Notes: generated from the letters alone by a model not told the origin. A stretch of DNA of 14,618 bases from JBGSON01 sp041739085 (GCA_041739085.1 JBGSON010000042.1:1-14618); one strand, 5' to 3'; numbered from the stretch's first letter, positions 6,609-14,065 are shown. A program made the numbers and translations.

Positions 6609-7580
6609 TTATTCATCAAGGAGTGAAAGCCCCCGGTTCTCAAGAGCGCTCAAGACTTCTTCCTGTGCTTTTTTCCCGAAACCTCTCAGCGTTGAGAGTT
6701 TTGCAAGGGAGCATTGGGTCAGTTCTTCAATGGATCCGATATCTCCGTTGATGAGTGCATTGAGAGTGCGGGGAGAGAGATTGAGGATTTCGATCGGAGT
6801 ATACGTTTCTTTTGCTTCCTCGACCTCCTCTTCCGCCTGCGCAGTCTTTGAGAAATCAGCGATGAAATCCGGTTCAACGATCTCCTCCGATCCGCCCTTG
6901 AAGATGTTGAAGTAGTTCTGGAGGAGCTCTGCTGAGAATTTCACACAGTCTTCAGCAGTCAAAGAACCGTCTGTCTTCAGTTCGATCTGGAGTTTGTCGA
7001 GATTCGTCATCTCTCCGACTCTTGTCGAAAGGACCTCATAGCGTACGGCGAGAACGGGAGAGAACGCAGTGTCAGTATAGATCCACTCCGCCTCATCTTC
7101 CTTCTTGATCCTTTCGGAAACAGTGAAGTATCCGACCCCCTTCTCGATCTTGATCTCAAGAGAAAGGGCGGTATGCTTCCCGTCGAGCATGGTGATGAGA
7201 TGGTCGGGATTCAAAATCTCGATGTCGCTTGAAGTCTTGATGTCCTTTGCATAGACCGGTCCTTCTCCTTTTTTCTCCAGTGCGACGATCTCCGGCTCTG
7301 AGGAGTGTTTTTTGAAGCGGACGCCTTTGAGGTTCAGGATGATGTCAAGAACAGTATCCTTCACTCCGGAAAGGGAAGCATATTCATGAGTCGCACCTTT
7401 CACCTTGATCGCCGTGATCCCGGCTCCGGGGATGGAAGAGAGAAGCACTCGCCGAATGGAATTCCCAATGGTATGCCCGAACCCGGAGGGGAGAGGAGAG
7501 AGAGTAAAAATCCCTGCGTTATCATCCAGACTCTGGAAGGTGAGTTTTGGAGGTCCGATCTCTTCTTGAATGATATGCAT
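6609..7580 (-). CDS. rpoA: DNA-directed RNA polymerase subunit alpha
   Basis: The alpha subunit nucleates RNA polymerase assembly (N-terminal domain) and contacts UP elements and activators (C-terminal domain). The product is 323 residues. The N-terminal domain (~1-235) has the dimer motif HTIGNSIRRVLLSSIPG (residues ~36-52). An acidic linker (~248-259, EEEVEEAKE) leads to the C-terminal domain (~261-320, TPIEILNLSPRTLNAL...LRGFGKKAQEEV). Arg271 and Asn274 align with the E. coli DNA-contact residues Arg265 and Asn268, so promoter-DNA contacts are probably kept. It lies 24 bp after rpsD and before rplQ in the standard order. No Shine-Dalgarno and no C run precede the start. Confidence 0.98.
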   Translation of the reverse strand: MHIIQEEIGPPKLTFQSLDDNAGIFTLSPLPSGFGHTIGNSIRRVLLSSIPGAGITAIKVKGATHEYASLSGVKDTVLDIILNLKGVRFKKHSSEPEIVALEKKGEGPVYAKDIKTSSDIEILNPDHLITMLDGKHTALSLEIKIEKGVGYFTVSERIKKEDEAEWIYTDTAFSPVLAVRYEVLSTRVGEMTNLDKLQIELKTDGSLTAEDCVKFSAELLQNYFNIFKGGSEEIVEPDFIADFSKTAQAEEEVEEAKETYTPIEILNLSPRTLNALINGDIGSIEELTQCSLAKLSTLRGFGKKAQEEVLSALENRGLSLLDE

Positions 7581-7604
7581 ACGATAAAAAAAACAGGTAA
7601 AAAA

Positions 7605-8201
7605 TTAACGAGAATAGAACTCGACGATAAGGTGAATAGAGATGGTTTGTTCCATTTCATCCATTTCCGGATGCCGCGCTATCTTGATGGTCCGATCCCG
7701 GAGATTTGATTCCATCCATTTCGGAGGGAATGTCTTTACGTCTTTCATTTCTACAAAAATCGGATGATCCGTGTGCCGTTCCCGCACCGTGATCACATCT
7801 CCCGGCTTCACCTGAAAAGAGGCGATATCGGCCCGTTTCCCGTTTACCTGGAACACTTTGTGGTTCACCATCTGCCGGGCCTGAGCCCTCGTCAGTGCGA
7901 ATCCAGCACGATATACCGCATTATCGAGGCGAAGTTCGAGGAGGGTAAGAAAATTAAACCCGGTGACGCCCTTCCTTCGGACAGCCTCCTTAAAGTACCT
8001 GTGGCAGGTCCGCTCCGTAATACCGAAAATCCGTTTCGCTTTCTGCTTTTCCCGGAGTTGCTTTCCATACTCGGAAAGCTGAGCAATCCTTTTTTGGCGC
8101 ACGCCGGGCTGCTTCGAGACGTCAGATTTGAGATTCGTCTTGAGGAAGAGATCTTGTCCTTCCCTTCGGGCGAGACGGTTCTTTGGTCCTGTATAACGCA
8201 T
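7605..8201 (-). CDS. rpsD: Small ribosomal subunit protein uS4
   Basis: S4 starts 30S assembly on the 5' domain of 16S rRNA and in many bacteria represses its own operon. The product has 198 residues and starts MRYTGPKNRLARREG. The N-terminal cysteine zinc motif of some S4 forms is absent, so this is the zinc-free type. The S4 RNA-binding domain (~residues 92-155) includes RLDNAVYRAGFALTRAQARQMVNH and KPGDVITVRE. The C-terminus HLIVEFYSR is typical. It lies 21 bp after rpsK and 24 bp before rpoA. Confidence 0.97.
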   Translation of the reverse strand: MRYTGPKNRLARREGQDLFLKTNLKSDVSKQPGVRQKRIAQLSEYGKQLREKQKAKRIFGITERTCHRYFKEAVRRKGVTGFNFLTLLELRLDNAVYRAGFALTRAQARQMVNHKVFQVNGKRADIASFQVKPGDVITVRERHTDHPIFVEMKDVKTFPPKWMESNLRDRTIKIARHPEMDEMEQTISIHLIVEFYSR

Positions 8202-8222
8202 ACTGATAGGTACAAAAAGGTA

Positions 8223-8615
8223 TTAAATCTTTCGGGGGCGTTTTGAACGGCATCCATTGTGAGGAACGGGAGTCCGATCCACGATGGAGAGGATATTGAG
8301 TCCTGCAAGATGAAGACCTCGGATCGCCTGCTCGCGTCCGGGACCTACCCCTTTTACAATAACATGGACACGCTCGATCCCGTAGGATTTTGCATTGTTT
8401 ACTGCCGCTTCTGAAGCCATTTGAGCGGCATACGGGGTTGCTTTCCTCAATCCCTTGAATCCGGCAGTTCCCGAAGAGCACCAGGAAAGGACTGAGCCCT
8501 CGGGGTCCGAGATTGTTACGATCGTATTGTTATACCCTGCGGTAACGCTCACGCGTCCTTCCGGAACAACACGCTTCACTTTTTTCTTCGCTGGTTTCGG
8601 AGTTTCCGTCGTCAT
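8223..8615 (-). CDS. rpsK: Small ribosomal subunit protein uS11
   Basis: S11 lies on the 30S platform near the mRNA exit and the 3' end of 16S rRNA, next to where start-site sequences are read. The ATG at 8615 gives 130 residues; an upstream TTG at 8630 is in frame but adds non-family residues. Typical segments are GRVSVTAGYNNTIVTISD, SSGTAGFKGLRKATPYAAQ, VKGVGPGREQAIRGL and the basic end PHNGCRSKRPRKI. The first ~20 residues are Lys-rich. It is 24 bp after rpsM. The leader is TCCCATCCTTAT, pyrimidine-rich with no Shine-Dalgarno. Confidence 0.97.
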   Translation of the reverse strand: MTTETPKPAKKKVKRVVPEGRVSVTAGYNNTIVTISDPEGSVLSWCSSGTAGFKGLRKATPYAAQMASEAAVNNAKSYGIERVHVIVKGVGPGREQAIRGLHLAGLNILSIVDRTPVPHNGCRSKRPRKI

Positions 8616-8639
8616 ATAAGGATGGGACAAAAATGAAGA

Positions 8640-9005
8640 TTAAACAGTCTTTTTGTTCGCAATGGCAATACCTTTCCCTCGCCTTGTCCTCGCATTCGTC
8701 TTCGTCCGCTGGCCTCGGACAGGGAGTTTCCTCCGATGGCGGTATCCCCTGTAGGATCCGATCTCATGGAGCCGCTTTAAATCCAGTGAGACCTTTTGGC
8801 GGAGATCTCCTTCAGTTGGGAACCGCTCGATCTCTTTCCGGATGAGCACTTCCTGATCCTCCGTGAGATCGTTCGCGCGAGTGTCGAGACCGATGTTCAG
8901 TTTATTGAGGATGGAACGGGAGCGGGGGCGTCCGATGCCGTAGACATACGTAAGGGCGACTTCGATTCTTTTGTTCGGGAGATTCACGCCAGCGATACGA
9001 GCCAT
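8640..9005 (-). CDS. rpsM: Small ribosomal subunit protein uS13
   Basis: S13 is a 30S head protein that bridges to the 50S subunit and contacts P-site tRNA. The ATG at 9005 begins the canonical MARIAGVNLPNKRIEVALTY; the frame upstream to 9053 is not family sequence. The product has 121 residues, with the H2TH-like region (YGIGRPRSRSILNKL, ~22-36) and the basic tail RGQRTKTNARTRRGKG (~98-113). It begins 88 bp after the rpmJ stop, the widest gap in this operon. The leader is CTTTCTCCAC. Confidence 0.97.
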   Translation of the reverse strand: MARIAGVNLPNKRIEVALTYVYGIGRPRSRSILNKLNIGLDTRANDLTEDQEVLIRKEIERFPTEGDLRQKVSLDLKRLHEIGSYRGYRHRRKLPVRGQRTKTNARTRRGKGIAIANKKTV

Positions 9006-9093
9006 GTGGAGAAAGAAAAATGAAGGAGAGGGAAGGTTACGTGAATTACACAAAAAAACAGAGAATGAGAAGGGGATTCATCCGGAGGTCTTA

Positions 9094-9207
9094 TTACCCC
9101 TGCCTCTGCTTATGTTTTTTCGTTTTGCAGATCACGCGGACGACGCCTTTTCGACGGATGATTCGGCAGTCTTTGCACATTGTTTTAACAGAAGGGCGTA
9201 CTTTCAT
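9094..9207 (-). CDS. rpmJ: Large ribosomal subunit protein bL36
   Basis: This 37-residue gene begins MKVRPSVKTMCKDCRIIRR and ends KTKKHKQRQG. Cys11, Cys14, Cys27 and His32 form the zinc ribbon, so it is the zinc-binding form. L36 sits at the base of the 50S stalk and organises 23S rRNA. It lies 16 bp after infA and before rpsM, the standard order. The start follows CATCCCT. Confidence 0.95.
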   Translation of the reverse strand: MKVRPSVKTMCKDCRIIRRKGVVRVICKTKKHKQRQG

Positions 9208-9223
9208 AGGGATGCAGCAAAGA

Positions 9224-9469
9224 TTATTTTTCTCGATAGGTGATACGACCTTTTTTCAAATCATAAGGGGAGAGTTCAACGGTCACGGTATCACCCGGAA
9301 TAATGCGAATAGAATACTTCCTCATTTTTCCGCCGACATGAGCAAACACTTTGATGGGAGATCCGTCCTTCTCCTGAAACCCTTCGGTGATAACCCTCAC
9401 TCGAAACTGTGCACTTGGAAGACATTCTTCAACTATCCCCGTGACTTCAATGACGTCTTCTTTTGCCAT
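9224..9469 (-). CDS. infA: Translation initiation factor IF-1 with an internal insertion
   Basis: IF-1 binds the 30S A site during initiation. The OB-fold protein starts MAKEDVIEVTGIVEECLPSAQFRV and ends VELSPYDLKKGRITYREK, with the rRNA-binding signature GGKMRKYSIRI. Its length is 81 residues against ~72 in most bacteria. The difference is about 9 extra residues in the loop at ~26-40 (VITEGFQEKDGSPIK), between two OB-fold strands. It is the first gene of the alpha-operon cluster, with a promoter at 9501-9529; secY, adk and map are not upstream. Neither a Shine-Dalgarno nor a C run precedes the start. Confidence 0.96.
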   Translation of the reverse strand: MAKEDVIEVTGIVEECLPSAQFRVRVITEGFQEKDGSPIKVFAHVGGKMRKYSIRIIPGDTVTVELSPYDLKKGRITYREK

Positions 9470-9500
9470 GCAGTGCGGTCTTTATGCAAAAAGCCAAGGT

Positions 9501-9529
9501 ATTCTAGTGAAGGAAAATGAGAAATGCAA
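9501..9529 (-). promoter_or_regulatory. Promoter of the infA-rpsI ribosomal operon
   Basis: On the minus strand TTGCAT (9524-9529) and TAGAAT (9501-9506) are 17 bp apart, the -10 preceded by TTCAC. The predicted leader is about 25 nt. The inverted repeat GCAAATTT (9530-9537) / AAATTTGC (9554-9561) lies directly upstream and could act as an UP element or an operator. Confidence 0.65.
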
Positions 9530-9561
9530 GCAAATTTCTTGCGTTTTCATGAAAAATTTGC
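9530..9561. repeat. Inverted repeat upstream of the infA promoter
   Basis: Eight-base arms GCAAATTT and AAATTTGC flank 16 bases. A 12-bp palindrome (TTTTCATGAAAA, 9544-9555) overlaps it. The repeat ends where the -35 hexamer begins. There is no direct sign of function. Confidence 0.4.
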
Positions 9562-9661
9562 GTAGAGGGGGGAAAACTCACTTCCTGAAGCGTGCTGAAA
9601 AACCGCGGGGACAAAGTAACCAACAGGCTTTCCGGAGGAGTCACCCATAATCGTTTTCCTT

Positions 9662-9690
9662 TTGTTTTTGAGAGAAAAAACGCCTATAAT
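9662..9690 (+). promoter_or_regulatory. Promoter of the thioredoxin-like gene
   Basis: TTGTTT (9662-9667) and TATAAT (9685-9690) are 17 bp apart. The predicted transcript start (~9697) lies after the in-frame ATG at 9693, so that ATG cannot be the main start. Translation should begin at 9720, after a leader of about 23 nt. Confidence 0.7.
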
Positions 9691-9719
9691 CTATGGTAAA
9701 TCGTTTTTCTTTCCTCCCT

Positions 9720-10262
9720 ATGGTTCTCCTCGAATCGGGAAAGACTCTCCTCGGGACTCCCGCCCCGGAATTTTCTCTTCCCGGAACAGACGGTCATGTC
9801 TATACCCTCTCGTCGTTTCCGGAGAAGAAAGCACTCGTCGTTGTTTTCATGTGCAACCACTGTCCTTATGTTGTCTCGGTCATAGAGCGGCTCAATTCCC
9901 TTGCCCGTGATTTTTTTGAAAAGGGCGCTCAATTCATCGGCATCAATCCGAATGATGATTCCGAATATCCGGAGGATTCCTTTGAAAACATGAAAAAATC
10001 TCCGGTGGAATTCCCATACCTTCGCGACGAATCCCAGGAAGCCGCTCGCGCATTCGGAGCCGTCTGCACTCCGGATATTTTTGTTTATGACGGCGAGCGA
10101 AACCTCTCCTATCGGGGCAGGATCGATGACAACTGGCAGGATGAATCCCGGGTGCAGAGTCATGATCTTGCGGAAGCTTTGGAAAAGATCATTTCAGGGA
10201 AAACTATCCCGGAAGCAGAACAACATCCGAGCATGGGATGTTCCATCAAGTGGAAGCCGTGA
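9720..10262 (+). CDS. Thioredoxin-fold (AhpC/TSA-related) family protein with CNHCP motif
   Basis: The product of 180 residues matches a widespread family of thioredoxin-like proteins known by the CNHCP motif. It has LGTPAPEFSLPGTDG (residues ~11-25), VVVFMCNHCPYVV (Cys45, Cys48), FIGINPNDDSEYPEDSFE and PYLRDESQEAARAFGAVCTPDIFVYDG (cis-Pro118 after Cys116). It then has YRGRIDD and the family ending PSMGCSIKWK (Cys174). It has no signal peptide or membrane helix, so it is probably cytoplasmic. Members are annotated as thiol oxidoreductases or peroxiredoxin-like proteins, and their substrates are largely unknown. The start at 9720 is chosen from the promoter position, the family N-terminus and the TCCTCCCT context; an in-frame ATG at 9693 adds 9 residues. 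It converges on the ABC gene with 5 bp between stops, leaving no room for a separate terminator. Confidence 0.9.
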   Translation: MVLLESGKTLLGTPAPEFSLPGTDGHVYTLSSFPEKKALVVVFMCNHCPYVVSVIERLNSLARDFFEKGAQFIGINPNDDSEYPEDSFENMKKSPVEFPYLRDESQEAARAFGAVCTPDIFVYDGERNLSYRGRIDDNWQDESRVQSHDLAEALEKIISGKTIPEAEQHPSMGCSIKWKP

Positions 10263-10267
10263 TCCGC

Positions 10268-12112
10268 CTATGTGTTTTTTCCTTCAGAAATACCTTCATC
10301 CAGGCTTTCAAGGTCAACCTCATCGATTTCCTCGTCGGATGGAAGAAGCGGAGAAGCTTCATCTGTGATGAATCCTCCCACCTGGTGCTCCCAAAGTTTC
10401 GCGTAGAACCCTTTCTTTTTCAGAAGTTCCCGGTGCGTCCCTTCCTCGACGATGCTCCCTTCATCGATGACGATGATACGGTCCATCTGAAGGATAGTGG
10501 AAAGCCGGTGCGCGATGACGATGCTTGTCTTTCCCGAAATGAGGAGTTTGATGGAATCCTGAATAAATTTTTCAGTGATGGAATCCAGTGCTGACGTCGC
10601 TTCGTCGAGGATGATGAGCGGAGCATTCTTGAGAAAGGCCCGGGCGAGGGCGATCCTCTGTTTCTCACCTCCAGAAAGTTTCACTCCCCGCTCTCCGACA
10701 ACGGTATCGTATCCTTTCGGAAAATTGCTGATGAATTCATGGGCATTGGCGATTTTCGCGGAGTGAATGATCGCTTCATCGGACGCATCGGGCTTGCCGA
10801 AAGCGATATTCTCTTTCAGCGTCCTGTGGAAAATCTCAGGATGCTGGGAGACGAGGCTGATGTTCTCTCGCAGTGAAGACTGCGTCACCTCTGTAATTTT
10901 CTGTCCGTCGATGACGATTTCCCCCTTCTGCAGATCAAAAAAACGGAGAAGGATCTTCACGATTGTTGTTTTCCCCCCTCCCGAAGGCCCCACGAGCCCG
11001 ATTTTTTCCCCGGGGGAGAGTGAGAGACAAAAATCATGGAAAAGCGGTTCGCCTTCTTTTTCATATGAAAAAGAGACATTGCGGAAATCGACTGCACCTT
11101 TCGAAACAAGGAGCGGTTTCGCGCCGGGCGCATCGACGACTTCCTTTGCAAGATCGAATATCTCAGTCATTTCCTGGGCATCCGCAAGTGAGTGGATGAG
11201 CCTCCGGAGATTGATACCGAATTCCCAGAGACTCCGGAAGAGCATGGTGAGATAGGTCTGCACAAAGACAAGATCTCCCACGGTGAACGTCCCTTCCCTC
11301 CACCATTGGATCATCAAATAGAATACGAGGAGTTCAAAAGTGATCGAAATGACGCCCTGGAAACTGAATATTTTGAATTCCGCCATCCAGCTCAGCTTTC
11401 TTTTTGCCGTTCGGTCCGTCGTCGTTTCCTGAAATCGTTCGCTTTCCCGGTCTTCCGCGGCGAATGCCTTTACCGCGGCATAATTCGAAAGCGAATCCGC
11501 CATGACCCCGCCGACGCGCGAATCAGCACGGGCGGCCTCGAGATCGAACTTCAGTTTCCAGCGTGTGGCGAAATAGTTCCCCACGAGAAAAACACTCACC
11601 CAGACAAAGAAGATGGATCCGAGGAGAGGTTTCTTATGGTAGAAGATGAAGAATACAACGACCATTTTTATAAAGTCCGGCAAAAAATTATAGATGACCC
11701 GGTCGATGATCATTTCAAATGCGTTTGTAAACCGGTTCACCTTCTTCACGATGCTTCCGGAAAACATTTCCTGAAAAAAACGGTAGGACTGCTTTTCGAT
11801 CTCCTGGAACGCGCGGTTCTCGATTTCCTTCAGGGAATGGATCTCAAAACGGATCGTCGCATAATCCGTGATCCTCCAGAACAACCAGCTCGTGGCATAG
11901 AGGAATACAATGACCGAAAAGATCGAGAGGAGGCTCGAAACTCCTTCAGGAGACTCGGAAAATGGGACTGCGATCAGATTCGCGAAAGCGGCGAGATAAA
12001 AAGGGATCACGAGTTCAATGCCGATCTCGAGCGCCCGAGAGAGAGCCATGGCGGACACCGTGAGCCGGTATTTCCGTATTTCAGGCCAGTAATGTCGGAG
12101 TATTTTCCACAT
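10268..12112 (-). CDS. ABC exporter half-transporter (type IV TMD fused to ATPase)
   Basis: The protein of 614 residues has an N-terminal six-helix exporter domain (~20-300) and a C-terminal ATPase. The ATPase carries Walker A GPSGGGKT (~375-382), a Q-loop at VSQHPEIF, the signature LSGGEKQRIALARA (~479), Walker B IILDEATSALD (~500) and a switch His in AHRLSTI (~535). It should work as a dimer that exports a lipid, peptide or drug-like substrate; the sequence does not say which. The acidic tail after FYAKLWEHQVGGFI (~50 residues) is poorly conserved in the family. The frame is open to 12292. I choose ATG 12112 (MWKILRHYWPEIRKY), which begins at the family N-terminus and follows ACTCCCCCT. ATG 12139 (9 more residues) is an alternative. 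The gene is divergent from the spermidine-synthase-like gene. No clear promoter was found, though GAATAAT around 12157-12163 could be a -10. Confidence 0.93.
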   Translation of the reverse strand: MWKILRHYWPEIRKYRLTVSAMALSRALEIGIELVIPFYLAAFANLIAVPFSESPEGVSSLLSIFSVIVFLYATSWLFWRITDYATIRFEIHSLKEIENRAFQEIEKQSYRFFQEMFSGSIVKKVNRFTNAFEMIIDRVIYNFLPDFIKMVVVFFIFYHKKPLLGSIFFVWVSVFLVGNYFATRWKLKFDLEAARADSRVGGVMADSLSNYAAVKAFAAEDRESERFQETTTDRTAKRKLSWMAEFKIFSFQGVISITFELLVFYLMIQWWREGTFTVGDLVFVQTYLTMLFRSLWEFGINLRRLIHSLADAQEMTEIFDLAKEVVDAPGAKPLLVSKGAVDFRNVSFSYEKEGEPLFHDFCLSLSPGEKIGLVGPSGGGKTTIVKILLRFFDLQKGEIVIDGQKITEVTQSSLRENISLVSQHPEIFHRTLKENIAFGKPDASDEAIIHSAKIANAHEFISNFPKGYDTVVGERGVKLSGGEKQRIALARAFLKNAPLIILDEATSALDSITEKFIQDSIKLLISGKTSIVIAHRLSTILQMDRIIVIDEGSIVEEGTHRELLKKKGFYAKLWEHQVGGFITDEASPLLPSDEEIDEVDLESLDEGISEGKNT

Positions 12113-12301
12113 AGGGGGAGTCGTTTCTGGAAGATTCATTCTCCCGCTTTTTAGGGAATTATTCAAGGGGATCAAGTTGAAAAGCCTGCAAGTATTCAAG
12201 TGGACAAGCGAACAGGCGGCTATTTTTGAAATTTTTAACCTTGGAGTCATATGAACTTCAATATCTGAAAAAAACTGGATCCGCTTAGCCACGATTCCGG
12301 C

Positions 12302-12331
12302 TTGATTCCGTTTCCTTTTTCCCCGTACAAT
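12302..12331 (+). promoter_or_regulatory. Promoter giving an apparently leaderless mRNA
   Basis: TTGATT (12302-12307) and TACAAT (12326-12331) are 18 bp apart. A transcript start 6-7 bases after the -10 falls on the A of ATG 12338, so the mRNA would have no 5' leader. The TTG of this -35 is also the most upstream possible in-frame start, but initiation there is unlikely, since it would lie outside the transcript. Confidence 0.6.
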
Positions 12332-12337
12332 CCGCCC

Positions 12338-13846
12338 ATGAAACGCTTCATTCTCGAAATCGACGTATTTGCCGCGGGCGCGGTCGTCATGATCTTCGAA
12401 CTTGCCGGATCACGCGCGCTTGCTCCGTATGTCGGGACTTCTCTTTTTGTGTGGACGAGCCTCATCGGCGTGATCCTCGGTTCTCTCAGCCTCGGGTATT
12501 ATCTCGGGGGGATCCTCTCAGACAGGAATGCGTCCCTCCGGAGTTTTTCTGTTCTCCTCCTCCTTTCCGGGATTTTCATGGGGATATCGACGCTCACGAT
12601 GGATTTCGTTCTCTCTCAGTGCTCAAGGTTCATCTTTGATGTCCGCTGGTCATCGCTCATTTCCTGTCTTCTCCTTTTCTCGGTCCCGAGCGTCTTCCTC
12701 GGCATGATCACTCCCTATGCCATGAGGATGGCGATGACGAACGTTTCCACCTCAGGAAAGACCGTCGGCCGGATCTCCGCATTTTCCACTCTCGGAAGCA
12801 TTTTCGGGACATTCACTGCGGGATTTTTTCTCATTCCCTTTGTCGGGACGACGAACATCCTCTTTTCGATCTCCCTGGTCATGATCGGCATCTCCATGAT
12901 CACATCGGGGGCGTCATTTCTCCGCGAAAAACTCGTATTCCTTATCCTCATCACTCTCGCATGGTCAGGGGTCATATTTATCAAGGGCAGAGCGGAGGAA
13001 CGGGGATTCCTTGACGTCGACACTCTCTACCACCGGGTCTGGATCTATGAATCAAAGGAAGAAAAAACGGGAAGGCCGATCCTCAGACTCGTGACGAACA
13101 AAGAGATGAGCTCTGCCATGTATCTCGATACGGAAAGCAGCGAGCTCCCTTTTCTCTATCTCAATTACTATCGTCTTGCGGAATATTATTCCCCGGAGTT
13201 CCGGAATGCGCTCATGATCGGCGGAGGAGGATACGCGTTTCCGAAATACTTTCTCGAGAAGTATCCCGAAGCATCCATCGATGTCATCGAGATCGATCCC
13301 GGTCTCACGGAACTCGCCAAAAAGTATTTTCGTCTTGTCCCGGATCCACGGCTCACGATTTTTCATGAAGACGGACGTATTTTTTTGAATCGGAATACGG
13401 AAAAGTACGATGTCATCTACGGAGACGCATTCCGTTCTTTTTTCTCGATCCCGTACCATCTCACGACACAAGAATCCATCGAAAAGATGTACGGGGCTCT
13501 GAATGACCAGGGAGTCGTCATCCTCAATGTCATCGGTTCGTTTGAAGGGGAGGGGAGCGAGTTTCTCCGGGCGGAATACCGGACATTCGCATCAGTTTTT
13601 CCGGAGGTCGATCTCTATCCGGTCCGCTATCCAAATGATCCCGAGCGCATTCAAAACATCATGCTCGTTGCGGCAAAAGGAAATCCAGTCCTCAGCGGAA
13701 AAGGGACGGACTCTGACCTCCAGGCGATGATCGATTCACAATGGGAAAAGGAACTTGCGCTTGATCTCCCGATCCTCACCGACGACTTTGCTCCCACGGA
13801 TTATTACATCTCCCGGGCGATCCGGAAATGGTCGGCAGGACAATGA
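12338..13846 (+). CDS. Membrane-fused spermidine-synthase-like (SAM-dependent transferase) protein
   Basis: The 502-residue product has two halves. The N-terminal half (~1-215) has about seven hydrophobic helices, with motifs such as FELAGSRALAPYVGTSLFVWTS and MITPYAMRMA. The C-terminal half (~230-500) is a SpeE-like Rossmann domain. Its features are the glycine loop MIGGGGYAFPKYFL (~293), IDVIEIDPGLTELA with acidic Glu318, HEDGRIF (Asp345), YDVIYGDAF (Asp363), PYHLTTQESIEKM and the end motif LTDDFAPTDYY. These match the widespread 'fused MFS/spermidine synthase' family, whose role in polyamine synthesis is unproven for most members. No other polyamine gene (speA, speD, speB) is in the window, so I do not give the symbol speE. 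The start at 12338 is fixed by the promoter and follows CCGCCC. Confidence 0.9.
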   Translation: MKRFILEIDVFAAGAVVMIFELAGSRALAPYVGTSLFVWTSLIGVILGSLSLGYYLGGILSDRNASLRSFSVLLLLSGIFMGISTLTMDFVLSQCSRFIFDVRWSSLISCLLLFSVPSVFLGMITPYAMRMAMTNVSTSGKTVGRISAFSTLGSIFGTFTAGFFLIPFVGTTNILFSISLVMIGISMITSGASFLREKLVFLILITLAWSGVIFIKGRAEERGFLDVDTLYHRVWIYESKEEKTGRPILRLVTNKEMSSAMYLDTESSELPFLYLNYYRLAEYYSPEFRNALMIGGGGYAFPKYFLEKYPEASIDVIEIDPGLTELAKKYFRLVPDPRLTIFHEDGRIFLNRNTEKYDVIYGDAFRSFFSIPYHLTTQESIEKMYGALNDQGVVILNVIGSFEGEGSEFLRAEYRTFASVFPEVDLYPVRYPNDPERIQNIMLVAAKGNPVLSGKGTDSDLQAMIDSQWEKELALDLPILTDDFAPTDYYISRAIRKWSAGQ

Positions 13847-13893
13847 AGTCTCTATTGAGCGCGAAATAACCGGAAAAGCCAGATAACACAGAA

Positions 13894-13921
13894 TACAAAG
13901 CACAAAGCACAAAGTACAAAA
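13894..13921 (+). repeat. Tandem heptamer repeat, four copies of YACAAAR
   Basis: The copies are TACAAAG, CACAAAG, CACAAAG and TACAAAA, in tandem, followed by a purine-rich A/G tract. A similar A/C-rich stretch (GCACAAAACACAAAAG) occurs at 2942-2957 after the LCP gene. Confidence 0.65.
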
Positions 13922-14018
13922 TCAAAAGAGAAAAGAAAGAGCACAAAAAAAGTGATGTCATTTTTCCCCGCTCTCATCCTTTTTGTTTATTTTCGCTTTC
14001 ATTCTTCGATCACAGAAC

Positions 14019-14032
14019 TTGATAATTATCAA
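14019..14032. repeat. 14-bp perfect palindrome before the small membrane protein gene
   Basis: TTGATAATTATCAA is its own reverse complement. A related half site, TGATAAC (14035-14041), follows at once. It lies about 34 bp before the ATG at 14066, where a -35 would sit, so it may be an operator. Confidence 0.45.
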
Positions 14033-14065
14033 CCTGATAACTTTTAAACTTTTTTAACATTGCCC

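Larger units (their letters stand above)
13847..14065. other. Intergenic region with A/C-rich repeats and a palindrome
   Basis: This 219-base gap holds an A/C-rich direct repeat (13894-13921), a purine-rich tract after it, and a perfect palindrome (14019-14032) before the small gene. I see no convincing terminator for the gene upstream and no RNA gene. Confidence 0.55.

Noticed and set aside
12140..12151. GCGGGAGA before the ATG at 12139 as a Shine-Dalgarno for the ABC gene
   Set aside because: It is only one base from that ATG, too close to work. The ATG at 12112 fits the family N-terminus and the C-rich context better.
11192..12154. A 320-codon open frame on the + strand opposite the ABC transporter
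   Set aside because: It lies wholly antisense to a gene with clear ABC motifs, and its translation is highly charged with no domain or start signal.
13894..13921. CRISPR array or phage attachment site at the heptamer repeats
   Set aside because: The repeats are 7 bp without spacers, and no cas or integrase gene is nearby.
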